Below are positions 8,484 through 16,010 of a DNA stretch of 64,000 nt, one piece after another. Position numbers and translations under genes: made by a program. How positions within the stretch are numbered: position 1 is the stretch's first letter; each line of letters begins with the position of its first letter. Source of the stretch: Anaerotignum faecicola (GTDB lineage: Bacteria; Bacillota; Clostridia; Lachnospirales; Anaerotignaceae); assembly GCF_003865035.1 (NCBI RefSeq), contig NZ_BHVZ01000001.1, forward strand, positions 310,001 to 374,000, written 5' to 3'. The notes beneath the pieces are model-generated. The model was not told the DNA's origin, ran no database searches, and saw only the letters and a program-made list of their open reading frames with translations.

Positions 8484-9848
8484 TTATCGCAGGAACAGCC
8501 GCAGTAGCAGCCTCTGTATCCTATGATACGGCGCATATCTGACAGGCAGATCCATCCATGTATGCTTATTTACAATACTCTTTTCATGGCTAAAGGTTTC
8601 AAAGCTTTTCTTTCCGTGATAGCTGCCCATGCCGCTGCCGCCAACACCACCAAAGCCCATTCTGCTTGTTGCCAGATGGATAATCGTATCGTTGATGCAG
8701 CCGCCGCCAAAGGGCACATATCTGAGGAATCGCTCCGCAAGGGCCTTATTTTGCGTAAAAAGATACAACGCCAATGGCTTTTCTCTTTTACGGATAAATT
8801 CCTCTGCCTCCGCCATGCTGTCCACAGGCAGAATCGGGAAAATCGGCCCAAAGATTTCTTCCTGCATCACGGCATCCTCAGCCGTCACATCATCCAGAAT
8901 GGTTGGCTGAATCTGCATCGTTCTTTCATTCCAGCCACCGCCGAATACCACCTTTTCAGGGTCAATCAAGCCCGTCACGCGGTCAAAATGCTTTTGGTTA
9001 ATCATCTTCACATACGCGTCATTTTCCGTTGCATCCGCACCGTACATCCGCACAATCCATTTTTTCAGATAAACAAGAAATTCATCCTTGACGCTTCTTT
9101 CCACCAGAATATAATCCGGTGCAACACAAGTCTGTCCGCAGTTTAACAGCTTGCCGAACGCAATCCGCTTTGCCGCCAGCTCCAGCTTTGCGGTACGGTC
9201 AACCACACAGGGGCTTTTGCCGCCCAGCTCCAACGTCACAGGGGTCAGGTGCTTCGCTGCCTTCGCCATCACCTCTTTGCCAACCGTCACACCGCCGGTA
9301 AAGAAGATATAATCAAACCTCTGGTCTAGGAGTGCCTGATTTTCTGCTCTGCCACCGTCCACCACAAATATATATTCCTCCGGGAAGCACGCCCGTAAAA
9401 TCCTCCGTATCACCGCAGAGGTTGCAGGCGCATAAGCAGAAGGCTTGACCACCGCACAGTTGCCTGCCGCAATCGCCCCAATCAGCGGCTCCATCGTCAG
9501 CATGAAGGGGTAATTCCAAGGGGACATGATAAGTGCCACGCCATACGGCTCCTTCACCGTAAAGCTTGTAGCAGAAAACTGCGCCAATGGACTGCGGACA
9601 TATTTCTTTTTCGCCCAGCCCTCCAGGTGCTTCAGCATATAGGATAATTCTGCCAGAGTCATCCCCACCTCACACATAAACGTCTCTGTTTTGGATTTAT
9701 TCAAATCCTCGCGCAGTGCTGCGTAGATTTCCTTTTCGTGTTGGCGAATGGCTCTTCCTAAGCGTTTCAATGCCTTTTTTCGGAAGGCAAGCGGAATGGT
9801 TCTTCCGCTGCGAAAAAACGCCCGTTGCTTTTCCAGCTTTTTCTGCAT
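8484..9848 (-). CDS. Aldehyde dehydrogenase (NAD(P)+-dependent)
   Basis: About 454-residue aldehyde dehydrogenase of the class-3-like group. It has the MSPWNYPF cofactor motif, the VTLELGGKSPCVVD motif with the general-base glutamate, and the catalytic cysteine in LNCGQTCVAPDY. Further motifs are EEIFGPIFP near residue 350 and a basic/hydrophobic C-terminal tail (RIQRLLLRLFLR) that could touch the membrane. I place the start at ATG 9846-9848, one base after the stop of the alcohol dehydrogenase gene and behind GGGAG; an upstream in-frame start would lie inside that gene. The tight spacing suggests coupled translation and an alcohol-aldehyde-acid pathway. Confidence 0.92.
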   Translation of the reverse strand: MQKKLEKQRAFFRSGRTIPLAFRKKALKRLGRAIRQHEKEIYAALREDLNKSKTETFMCEVGMTLAELSYMLKHLEGWAKKKYVRSPLAQFSATSFTVKEPYGVALIMSPWNYPFMLTMEPLIGAIAAGNCAVVKPSAYAPATSAVIRRILRACFPEEYIFVVDGGRAENQALLDQRFDYIFFTGGVTVGKEVMAKAAKHLTPVTLELGGKSPCVVDRTAKLELAAKRIAFGKLLNCGQTCVAPDYILVERSVKDEFLVYLKKWIVRMYGADATENDAYVKMINQKHFDRVTGLIDPEKVVFGGGWNERTMQIQPTILDDVTAEDAVMQEEIFGPIFPILPVDSMAEAEEFIRKREKPLALYLFTQNKALAERFLRYVPFGGGCINDTIIHLATSRMGFGGVGGSGMGSYHGKKSFETFSHEKSIVNKHTWMDLPVRYAPYHRIQRLLLRLFLR

Positions 9849-9849
9849 C

Positions 9850-11061
9850 TTATCTCGCTCCCTTCTCCATGATTTTTTCATACATCCCTGCCAGCTCCTT
9901 CGCATCCATCAGCACCGGCACAGGATAAAGCGGATTGCCCTCCGCCGCGGCATGCTTCGATAACGCAGGAATATCCTCCCTGCGGATTTCCTTGATTGTT
10001 TCGGGAATCTGCATGTAGCGGTTCATTTCCTTTACCCAGAGGATAAAGGAGGCCGCCGCCCTGCGGTCACTCGTATGCTTCGGCACCATCCCGACACAGC
10101 GCGCCAGCTTCGCCAGCTGCGGCACACAGGCATCTCCGTATTCCTCTAAGAAATACGGCAAAATAACAGCGTTTGCAAGCCCATGTGCCACGCCGTATTG
10201 TCCGCCAAGGGAATGTGCGATTGCATGGACATAGCCCACATAGGATCGCGAAAACGCAATCCCTGCGCAGTATGCCGCCTCCAACATATACGCTCTCGCC
10301 TTTTTATTCTGCCCATCCTCATAAGCCTTCCGCAGATTTTCATAAATCAGGCGCACCGCATGCTCTGCCATAAAGCGCGTCTGCTTCGTCGTGCTGCCGC
10401 CGATATACGCTTCTACGGCATGCGTCAGCGCATCCATGCCCGTCGTTGCGGTAATGCCCTTCGGCAGTCCCAACGTCACATGATAATCCAAAACGGCATA
10501 TTGCGGAATCAGGGAAAAATCATTGATGGGATATTTGTGCTTCGTGCCGCTGTCCGTAATGACCGCCGCCAATGTGGTTTCACTGCCTGTTCCTGCCGTT
10601 GTCGGCACCGCAATCAATAGCGGCAAAGGCTTGCATATCCGCAATAAACCCTTCATTTTATAAACAGGCTTCCTCGGCTTCACAATTCTTGCTCCCGTTA
10701 CCTTCGCGCAGTCCATCACAGAGCCGCCGCCAAAGGCAATCATTGCCTGCGCACCGCTTTTCAGATATACCGCACGCGCCTGCTCAATATTCTGAATCGT
10801 CGGGTTTGCTACCACTTTGTCATAAACCGCGCAGAAGATGCTTCGCCGCCGCAGCTCCTCCTCTAAGTGCTTTGTCAAGCCAAGTCCACGAATACTTTCA
10901 TCCGTCACCAGAAGCACCTTAGAAATGTTCCGTTCCTGCAATACATCGGGAATTTGGACAATGCTATGTAAAATTTTCGGTTCTCTGTAGGGCATGAACG
11001 GCAATGCCGCACGAAATACACCTTGAAATGCCCTGCAATATACCCGTTCTAACCGTTTCAT
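9850..11061 (-). CDS. Iron-containing alcohol dehydrogenase
   Basis: 403-residue group III alcohol dehydrogenase. It shows the NAD-binding GGGSVMDCAKV loop, the VPTTAGTGSETT motif, and the metal-ligand histidine region (MDALTHAVEAYIG, HAIAHSLGGQYGVAHGLANAV). It interconverts alcohols and aldehydes with NAD(P)H in the cytoplasm. It forms an operon with the aldehyde dehydrogenase one base downstream. The mobile element begins only about 100 bases upstream, but a good promoter survives in the gap. Confidence 0.93.
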   Translation of the reverse strand: MKRLERVYCRAFQGVFRAALPFMPYREPKILHSIVQIPDVLQERNISKVLLVTDESIRGLGLTKHLEEELRRRSIFCAVYDKVVANPTIQNIEQARAVYLKSGAQAMIAFGGGSVMDCAKVTGARIVKPRKPVYKMKGLLRICKPLPLLIAVPTTAGTGSETTLAAVITDSGTKHKYPINDFSLIPQYAVLDYHVTLGLPKGITATTGMDALTHAVEAYIGGSTTKQTRFMAEHAVRLIYENLRKAYEDGQNKKARAYMLEAAYCAGIAFSRSYVGYVHAIAHSLGGQYGVAHGLANAVILPYFLEEYGDACVPQLAKLARCVGMVPKHTSDRRAAASFILWVKEMNRYMQIPETIKEIRREDIPALSKHAAAEGNPLYPVPVLMDAKELAGMYEKIMEKGAR

Positions 11062-11090
11062 CTGAATCTCCTTCTTCTTTCGTTTTCCTC

Positions 11091-11119
11091 ATGATACGCG
11101 CAAAAAGGTAAAGCGTCAA
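11091..11119 (-). promoter_or_regulatory. Promoter of the alcohol/aldehyde dehydrogenase operon
   Basis: On the minus strand TTGACG (11114-11119) and TATCAT (11091-11096) are separated by 17 bases. Directly upstream lies a 7-bp inverted repeat CAAAGAA-AG-TTCTTTG (11121-11136), a possible operator or part of the element's attachment site. The promoter lies wholly between the element and the gene, so insertion need not have silenced the operon. Confidence 0.6.
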
Positions 11120-11154
11120 GCAAAGAAAGTTCTTTGTTTGCTACATATTATTTA

Positions 11155-12927
11155 TTAGGGTTCACCTTTGACAGCAAACAGATAGTCTCCACATGTGTTG
11201 TCACTAACATAGGAACACACATCCTTTACCTCGTCTACGATATGGGAACACATTTCTTTCGCTTTTTCTACTGCTTTTGATTTCTTCCCAAATCGTTCTT
11301 TTGCGTTTCCAATTTCATTTTTGAATCCTGTTTTATATACGAAAATGATTTTATAGGGATCTTTCTCTCCATTTTCATCGTAACCACCGACAATAACTTT
11401 TTCGATGATACTTTCAAATATTCCTCTGTCAAATTCTTCTAAAATCTGATTTTTTGACAATGCTTTTCTAAAATCTGCCAGTCTTCTTTGCAAGCTGCCT
11501 TCATTGTCATATTGTTGTTCCAACATACTTAACTGTGTTTTTGCTTCAGACAATTTCTTTTCATACCCCACATCTGTTTCCTCATAAATGTCTTTAGCCA
11601 CAACACCCTCTAAATAGTTTTCCAGCAACTTTTTTCTCTTATATTGAATATTATAAACACTTCTATTGAGTTTTTCAATTTTATCTTCTATCGAGTCCTC
11701 TGATAAAGTTTTCTCGACTCTCTTAATAAATTCTTCCAACACATCTTTATGATCTGTACATAACATACGGTAAGATTCAATAAAAGCATCTTCTATAACC
11801 TGCTCTGGAATTCCTTTACTATCTGGACAAAACCTTTTACCATGTTTTGTTGATTCTACACATTGCCAAATAGTTTTTGTATATTTCGAACTGCTATGCC
11901 ACCTTCTCCTTGATAAATTCGCACCGCAAAATCCACATTCAAGCATACAACTAAAAGCATATTGTCTACTGAATTTTTCTCGTTTTCCAGGTGCTACTCC
12001 CTTTTTGCGTCCTCCATTACGGCGTTCCCGTATCTCCTGAGCTCTTGCAAATTTTTCTTCTGATATAATCGGTTCATGATGATTTTTGATATAAAACCGA
12101 TCTTCTTCTCCAAGATTTTCCAGCCTTCTTTTTGATATCGGATCTACGGTAAAGGTTTTTCCTAATAAAATATCACCTTTGTATTTTTCATTATTAATAA
12201 TTCCCATTACACTGGAAGAAGTCCACGGATTCCCTTTAATAGTTGGAATCCCCTGTTCATTCAGTTCCCTTGCAATCATCGTACTTCCAGCACCTGCAAC
12301 ATATCTGTCAAATATGTATCTGACCGTTTCCGCACCTTCTTCGTTAATAGACAGCGACTTTGTTACTACATCGTAATCATATCCAAGGCATCCCTGAAAA
12401 CCAACAAGTTCTCCACGTTTCATCTTCATTTTCAAACCTTTTTTTACATATGCAGATGTATTTTCCACTTCCTGCTGTGCAACAGAACTTAAAATAGTCA
12501 GTAAAAATTCTCCATCTTTTAAGGTATTAATTTTTTCGACTTCAAAATATACCGCTATATTTCTCTCTCTTAACATTCTTACATATTTTAATGTATCTAA
12601 TGTATTTCGTGCAAATCTAGGAATACTTTTGGCAATCACTAAATCAATATTACCAGAAAGGCATTCCTGAATCAGTAATTGGAATTCTTCTCTTTTATCT
12701 GTTTTCGTGCCTGTAATTGCTTTATCAGCAAAAACTCCTGCAAAAACCCATTGCTTATTACTCTTTATCAAGTCCGTGTAATATCTGACCATTGAATTAT
12801 AACTTTTAATCTGATCTTCATCATCAGTACTAACACGACAATATGCGGCAACTCTTAATCTATCAATCTTTCTTCCCGTAGAAGTATCCTCACCAGCACC
12901 CTTCGCCTTAATGATTTCAACTTCCAT
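11155..12927 (-). CDS. Large serine recombinase (integrase/excisionase of the ICE)
   Basis: 590 residues. The N-terminal resolvase domain has the nucleophile serine in RVAAYCRVSTDDEDQ (near residue 34) and conserved arginines in AKSIPRFARNTLDTL. It is followed by the recombinase domain (GCLGYDYD... GIPTIKGNPWTSSSVMGIINNEKYKGD), a zinc ribbon (CMLECGFCGANL... WQCVESTKHGKRFC), a coiled-coil region (about 395-475) and a C-terminal domain. This layout is that of TndX/Tn1549-like transposases that integrate and excise the element. It is the last gene at the visible end. GGGGCGG lies before the ATG. Confidence 0.95.
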   Translation of the reverse strand: MEVEIIKAKGAGEDTSTGRKIDRLRVAAYCRVSTDDEDQIKSYNSMVRYYTDLIKSNKQWVFAGVFADKAITGTKTDKREEFQLLIQECLSGNIDLVIAKSIPRFARNTLDTLKYVRMLRERNIAVYFEVEKINTLKDGEFLLTILSSVAQQEVENTSAYVKKGLKMKMKRGELVGFQGCLGYDYDVVTKSLSINEEGAETVRYIFDRYVAGAGSTMIARELNEQGIPTIKGNPWTSSSVMGIINNEKYKGDILLGKTFTVDPISKRRLENLGEEDRFYIKNHHEPIISEEKFARAQEIRERRNGGRKKGVAPGKREKFSRQYAFSCMLECGFCGANLSRRRWHSSSKYTKTIWQCVESTKHGKRFCPDSKGIPEQVIEDAFIESYRMLCTDHKDVLEEFIKRVEKTLSEDSIEDKIEKLNRSVYNIQYKRKKLLENYLEGVVAKDIYEETDVGYEKKLSEAKTQLSMLEQQYDNEGSLQRRLADFRKALSKNQILEEFDRGIFESIIEKVIVGGYDENGEKDPYKIIFVYKTGFKNEIGNAKERFGKKSKAVEKAKEMCSHIVDEVKDVCSYVSDNTCGDYLFAVKGEP

Positions 12928-12997
12928 TTCACCGCCCCTTTCTTTTTGTGTTCCTACCGTAGTGTTGATATAATCTTACAACGCAACACTCCGATAG

Positions 12998-13147
12998 TCA
13001 AGCGGTAATATTAGAAATAACACCATAATCTTTTTTTAACTTTTTCTCTACCAGCTGATACTCTGCTTCACTTATAAGTTTTAACGAGCGTAATTGTTTC
13101 AACATTGACAGCTGCATACTGTATCTCAACAATTTTGCACTATTCAT
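12998..13147 (-). CDS. SHOCT-like 49-residue element protein
   Basis: The frame from ATG 13145-13147 to TGA 12998-13000 encodes 49 residues starting MNSAKLLRYSMQLSMLKQLR. It contains the pattern LKLISEAEYQLVEKKLKKDYG, typical of SHOCT-type short C-terminal domains (leucine-rich, 'S-x-x-E-Y/F-x-x-x-K-x-x-L'). Small proteins of this kind commonly sit just before the serine recombinase in Tn1549/CTn elements. GAGGG lies before the start. Function is unknown. An inverted repeat AGTGTTG/CAACACT (12961-12990) lies between it and the recombinase. Confidence 0.75.
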   Translation of the reverse strand: MNSAKLLRYSMQLSMLKQLRSLKLISEAEYQLVEKKLKKDYGVISNITA

Positions 13148-13214
13148 TTTCCCTCTCTATTCTTTCTCATCTACTTTTATTAAAAAATCCTGCAGTAGCT
13201 GTCGGGTAACAGCC

Positions 13215-13334
13215 TCATTGGTATTTCACCATCTTCTCAGACCGGGCAGCTTTCCCGGAAGTATCATTAACAAAAACAGTATCTTCGCTACAAAAATCCC
13301 ACTTTCTGATCACAGTCAAATATTTATCGCTCAT
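13215..13334 (-). CDS. Possible 39-residue micro-ORF B, unknown
   Basis: The frame starts MSDKYLTVIRKWDFC and ends with TGA at 13215-13217. Its ATG overlaps the last codons of micro-ORF A in an ATGAGCGATAA arrangement typical of coupled translation. Composition is protein-like (mixed charged and hydrophobic, one Cys, one Trp). AAAGGC is the only ribosome-site-like sequence. It lies between the Orf8-like HTH gene and the SHOCT gene. No family recognised; it could be chance. Confidence 0.3.
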   Translation of the reverse strand: MSDKYLTVIRKWDFCSEDTVFVNDTSGKAARSEKMVKYQ

Positions 13335-13443
13335 GCCTTTGCTTCCATATCATTTTGATACCATTTCCACTTTGCGTCACGATGTCGCAAAGCAATAATG
13401 CAGACAGTCCTGGCGTATCTACTGTATAGCTCCTCTGTTTCAT
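13324..13443 (-). CDS. Possible 39-residue micro-ORF A, unknown
   Basis: The frame starts MKQRSYTVDTPGLSALLLC and ends with TAA at 13324-13326. CAGGAC lies 3-4 bases before the ATG as a weak ribosome site. Its end overlaps micro-ORF B by 11 bases. Both fill the otherwise empty 13.2-13.45 kb stretch of the element's control region. No family recognised; support is only the paired overlapping arrangement. Confidence 0.28.
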   Translation of the reverse strand: MKQRSYTVDTPGLSALLLCDIVTQSGNGIKMIWKQRHER

Positions 13444-13531
13444 TCGTCCTGCAGGATAAATATGAAATTTTCAAGGTACAATGATTGCTCTTTTTATATC
13501 AATTTACGAAAGGGAGTCGTTCAGATAAAAA

Positions 13532-13723
13532 TTATGCAATCTTAAATTTCAGTATTTTAGTAATCAATTTTGTTTCAAGTCTGCGTCTCAATGTTTCATC
13601 CACACAATAATGTAAATTTCCGTATTCATCATATAATTTTCTGGTTGATAACACTGCAATATAACCTTCATAATGTTTCAAAATCCTGTTAATTGCTTCC
13701 ACATCTCCGGACGCTGCCGACAC
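13532..13723 (-). CDS. Tn916 Orf8-like helix-turn-helix protein
   Basis: At least 63 residues. It contains the motif GDVEAINRILKHYEGYIAVLSTRKLYDEYGN, ending LRRRLETKLITKILKFKIA, the conserved HTH-domain protein that follows the ICE sigma factor in Tn916/Tn1549 relatives. The GTG at 13721-13723 is the first standard start. Family-like residues (LLPYHIIVSAA) continue upstream, and a CTG at 13766-13768, nine bases after GGAGG, would add 15 residues and overlap the sigma gene. The true start is thus uncertain. It probably acts with the sigma factor in controlling excision genes. Confidence 0.75.
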   Translation of the reverse strand: MSAASGDVEAINRILKHYEGYIAVLSTRKLYDEYGNLHYCVDETLRRRLETKLITKILKFKIA

Positions 13724-13751
13724 AATAATATGATACGGTAGTAACTTTGTA

Positions 13752-14192
13752 TTATTTCTTTTTTCCAGTCCTGATCTCCTCCATAATCTTTTTTAAAGCT
13801 ATAAGGGAACTTGTACGATGATGATGAATGGTACTTCTTACAAGATTCATATATTTTGCAATTTCTGTATCTGTCATATCCAGAAAAAAAGATAATAAAA
13901 TTACATTTCGCTTCTTTTCCGGCAAAGACTTTAATGCTTCACCAATCAACTCATCTTTTACTTCTATGTCATAATCAAAGACATGGAACATTTCTGATTC
14001 AACTATGTAATCATCCATGATTTCCAGTTGTCGTAGTTCCTTCTGCGTTAATTCCGAAAAAGAAATTTCATATTTTAAACGATAATTTCTTTCTCTCTCA
14101 TAATCTATCATTTCATTCTTCAACAGGGTTTTGCAGAAACTGTCAAACTGTTTCCTTATTCTTGACTGCTGTTCGGAAGAAGATTTCTTCAT
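13752..14192 (-). CDS. Sigma-70-like factor of the ICE (Tn916 Orf7 type)
   Basis: 146 residues with a C-terminal sigma region 4 (LPEKKRNVILLSFFLDMTDTEIAKYMNLVRSTIHHHRTSSLIALKKIM). An excellent ribosome site, AAGGAGGTGAT, precedes the ATG. Proteins of this group regulate excision and transfer in Tn916-like elements. It is translated with the Orf8-like HTH protein, whose coding region overlaps or abuts the stop. A terminator-like hairpin at 14318-14356 in its leader suggests attenuation. Confidence 0.85.
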   Translation of the reverse strand: MKKSSSEQQSRIRKQFDSFCKTLLKNEMIDYERERNYRLKYEISFSELTQKELRQLEIMDDYIVESEMFHVFDYDIEVKDELIGEALKSLPEKKRNVILLSFFLDMTDTEIAKYMNLVRSTIHHHRTSSLIALKKIMEEIRTGKKK

Positions 14193-14317
14193 AAGAGATC
14201 ACCTCCTTCCGTAACCACCTGAAGCAGAGTGAAATATCTCCCTTTCACTCCATAGCACGAATGGATATATATCCAGCGTCGAACACCCGACACTGTTTTT
14301 AAAAAATATTTTTTTAT

Positions 14318-14356
14318 ATAAAAAACGCCCTTACAGGCCGATACCCATAGGACGTT
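14318..14356 (-). terminator. Attenuator-like terminator in the sigma-factor leader
   Basis: AACGTCCT (minus strand, 14356-14349) pairs with AGGGCGTT (14331-14324) at seven of eight positions and is followed by TTTTT. It lies about 130 bases before the sigma gene in the same transcript. Terminators of this kind are known in the leader of Tn916 transfer genes. Confidence 0.6.
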
Positions 14357-14542
14357 GTTTATATCTGATATTAAATTTTCCCCACATGTCTCGAGTGGGT
14401 ATAATGCACTCTCAACTGCATAACTATTTACATTGCTTAAAATGCAACTTATTTATCTGCCTTTCCACGCATTACGCAGGATTGGCTTTGATTAGCACCA
14501 AAAAATCCTTTCAACAGTTCAGAATACATAGCTCTCCCAAAC

Positions 14543-14593
14543 ATGTTCAAAGGATAAAAACACGAAAAAAAGCCTTTGAACATTGCGTTTTTT
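14543..14593 (+). terminator. Strong plus-strand hairpin with T run, no gene in front
   Basis: Perfect 11-bp stem ATGTTCAAAGG / CCTTTGAACAT (14543-14553 and 14573-14583) followed by TGCG and seven T. No plus-strand gene precedes it, so it may end a small RNA starting near the TATAAT at 14400, or act as a long inverted repeat in the control region. Confidence 0.5.
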
Positions 14594-14717
14594 TATATGC
14601 AATATCCAAAGTTTCTTACCTTTTCTAAAAGTGCATGATACCCCTCTAATATAGTGATTTATTAGTGCATTTTCTTTCTCTAAAGTGAAATATACACTAT
14701 ACATGGAGGTGTATGAT

Positions 14718-15068
14718 ATGGCTAAATCTAAGAAAATTGATAAAGACATGGGTTTTCGCCTGAAGAAAGCCAGATTAGACCAAAAGCTGACTTATGATGA
14801 GCTATCCGAAAAATCCGGTGTTTCATCAAGATATATTAAAGAGATTGAAAATCATGGCAATGTTCCAAGTCTTGAAAAACTCGGACAGCTCATTCGTGCT
14901 TTACACATCTCTGCCGATCCATTTTTTTATCCAGCGGCTCTGAACGATAATCTGGATTACCAAAGGCTGTTGATCTATCTTTCAGAATGTACTCCCGATC
15001 AGATAACCACCATCCTTGCACTTGTGGAAGCCTATCTTCGTACATATAAAACCCATGAAACAGAATAG
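14718..15068 (+). CDS. XRE-family transcriptional regulator
   Basis: 116 residues. The helix-turn-helix lies at about 11-65 (RLKKARLDQKLTYDELSEKSGVSSRYIKEIENHGNVPSLEKLGQLIRAL), followed by a helical C-terminus (QITTILALVEAYLRTY). I choose ATG 14718-14720 because GGAGG lies just before it; the longer open frame lacks one. Such proteins are the usual repressors of ICE transfer genes. The gene is divergent from the sigma factor, with inverted repeats between them. Confidence 0.85.
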   Translation: MAKSKKIDKDMGFRLKKARLDQKLTYDELSEKSGVSSRYIKEIENHGNVPSLEKLGQLIRALHISADPFFYPAALNDNLDYQRLLIYLSECTPDQITTILALVEAYLRTYKTHETE

Positions 15069-15116
15069 CAGAAAGATTTCTATTTTTTCTGGATTATTTC
15101 TGAATAATTCTGGATA

Positions 15117-15158
15117 AAACAGGGTGGTCAGCTTGTCTGTAAGCCTTCCACCCCGTTT
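15117..15158. terminator. Bidirectional terminator between convergent genes
   Basis: AAAC-A-GGGTGG pairs with CCACCC-C-GTTT around a 20-base loop. It lies between the end of the XRE gene (15068) and the end of the minus-strand gene at 15162. Confidence 0.65.
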
Positions 15159-15161
15159 GAA

Positions 15162-15497
15162 CTATTTTTCAGTATGCATAAGCAGTTCTTTTACTTTATT
15201 TCTTTTTTTCAAAATTCCCAATCCTTCAAATATCTGTATCGTATCTATCATTCCCTGATAATACGCTCTTTGTTCTTCTTGAAAATGGGCATGATCCACA
15301 ATATCCATATATTTTTCCAAAAGCTCCCTCTGTTCTCCTGAAATCTCTGCCAGCAACTTCTCATATTCCTGATTTGCCTTTTTTAATTCTTTAGCTGCAT
15401 TTTTCGCTTCTTTCGTACAAACGGAATACTCACGCTCTCCTGCTTCGCTACGAAGCTCCTCCAATACCTCTGCCACCATTTCAAATACTTCGTTCAT
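15162..15497 (-). CDS. Helical protein of unknown function (possibly DUF6809-like)
   Basis: 111 residues from ATG 15495-15497, which has GGAAAGGTGG eight bases upstream. Almost wholly charged helix (KEAKNAAKELKKANQEYEKLL) followed by LLEKYMDIVDHAHFQEEQRAYYQGMIDTIQIFEGLG. That part resembles small ICE/prophage proteins annotated as DUF6809, but I am not sure of the family. It is divergent from the next XRE gene, with two shared operator-like repeats between them, so it may be co-regulated. Confidence 0.6.
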   Translation of the reverse strand: MNEVFEMVAEVLEELRSEAGEREYSVCTKEAKNAAKELKKANQEYEKLLAEISGEQRELLEKYMDIVDHAHFQEEQRAYYQGMIDTIQIFEGLGILKKRNKVKELLMHTEK

Positions 15498-15583
15498 TTT
15501 TGTATCCACCTTTCCATATAAGTATTGCATTTTGCAGGCAGTATTATCAGTCCTTGCATTATTTTCAACAACTTTATTCTCTT

Positions 15584-15655
15584 ATACTTCATCTTTAGAA
15601 GTATATTATCAATAATATTCCGTAAAATCAATCATGTAACACTTCATCTTTAGAA
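15584..15655. promoter_or_regulatory. Two operator-like repeats between divergent genes
   Basis: The 15-base string ACTTCATCTTTAGAA occurs at 15586-15600 and again at 15641-15655. The first lies within a perfect inverted repeat ATACTTC-ATCTTTA-GAAGTAT (15584-15604). The second is an imperfect one ending 13 bases before the XRE start codon. A TAAAAT lies between them. They are probable binding sites of the XRE protein encoded at 15669. Confidence 0.65.
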
Positions 15656-15668
15656 AGTTGGTGTTTGA

Positions 15669-15926
15669 ATGAAGATTTACTGGAATCAGGAAAGTAATTC
15701 CAAGAACCTTATCGGACAACGTGTAAAAGCCCTACGAATCGAAAAACATATGTCGCAAAAAGCATTAGCCGAACAACTACAACTGGCCGGATATGAATTC
15801 AGTGACCTTACCGTACTTCGTATCGAACAAGGAACACGTTTTGTACCGGATTATGAAGTCGTTGCTCTTGCAGAATTTTTTCATGTATCTTGTGAATATC
15901 TCTTGGGTGTTAAAAAGGAAAAATAA
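15669..15926 (+). CDS. Small XRE-family repressor
   Basis: 85 residues, nearly all helix-turn-helix: RVKALRIEKHMSQKALAEQLQLAGYEFSDLTVLRIEQGTR, then VPDYEVVALAEFFHVSCEYLLGV. Full length for this kind of repressor. Its 3' end (from 15874) is the left part of a module found three times in this element, and its stop codon lies inside the hairpin shared with the convergent winged-helix gene. Confidence 0.85.
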   Translation: MKIYWNQESNSKNLIGQRVKALRIEKHMSQKALAEQLQLAGYEFSDLTVLRIEQGTRFVPDYEVVALAEFFHVSCEYLLGVKKEK

Positions 15927-16010
15927 GCAGTGATCTGGAATATTTTCACAGACCACTGCTTAAATTTTTGTTAAAGCGATACCCAACTCCCCATACTGTT
16001 TGTATGTAAA
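15874..16010. repeat. Module copy 1: HTH 3' end, hairpin, winged-helix 3' end
   Basis: This stretch (last 53 bases of the XRE gene, terminator, first part of the winged-helix gene) recurs nearly unchanged at 21618-21752 and 26516-26652. Only here does an intact HTH gene enter from the left, so copy 1 is the likely parent. Confidence 0.85.
15925..15961. terminator. Bidirectional hairpin terminator overlapping two stop codons
   Basis: AAGCAGTG / CACTGCTT with an inner TCTG/CAGA pairing, T-rich on both strands. The stop codons of the XRE gene (15924-15926) and of the convergent winged-helix gene (15946-15948) lie at or inside the hairpin, so coding and termination share the same bases. Confidence 0.85.

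Larger units (their letters stand above)
14193..14717. other. Divergent control region between the sigma factor and XRE repressor
   Basis: 525 bases without a gene. On the minus strand it holds the sigma-factor leader with an inverted repeat GTCG-N6-CGAC (14278-14291) and an attenuator hairpin. On the plus strand there is a TATAAT at 14400-14405 preceded by the inverted repeat CCCAC-N9-GTGGG (14381-14399), and about 185 bases later a strong hairpin with a T run (14543-14593). Closer to the repressor gene an inverted repeat CTAATA-N8-TATTAG occurs near 14647. This is a regulatory hub, possibly with a small RNA. Confidence 0.55.

Noticed and set aside
12961..12990. AGTGTTG/CAACACT inverted repeat as the element end
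   Set aside because: It lies inside the element, between the SHOCT gene and the recombinase; more likely an operator.
12928..14720. CRISPR-like arrays
   Set aside because: Repeats here are single inverted or direct pairs; no regularly spaced repeat-spacer pattern anywhere in the window.
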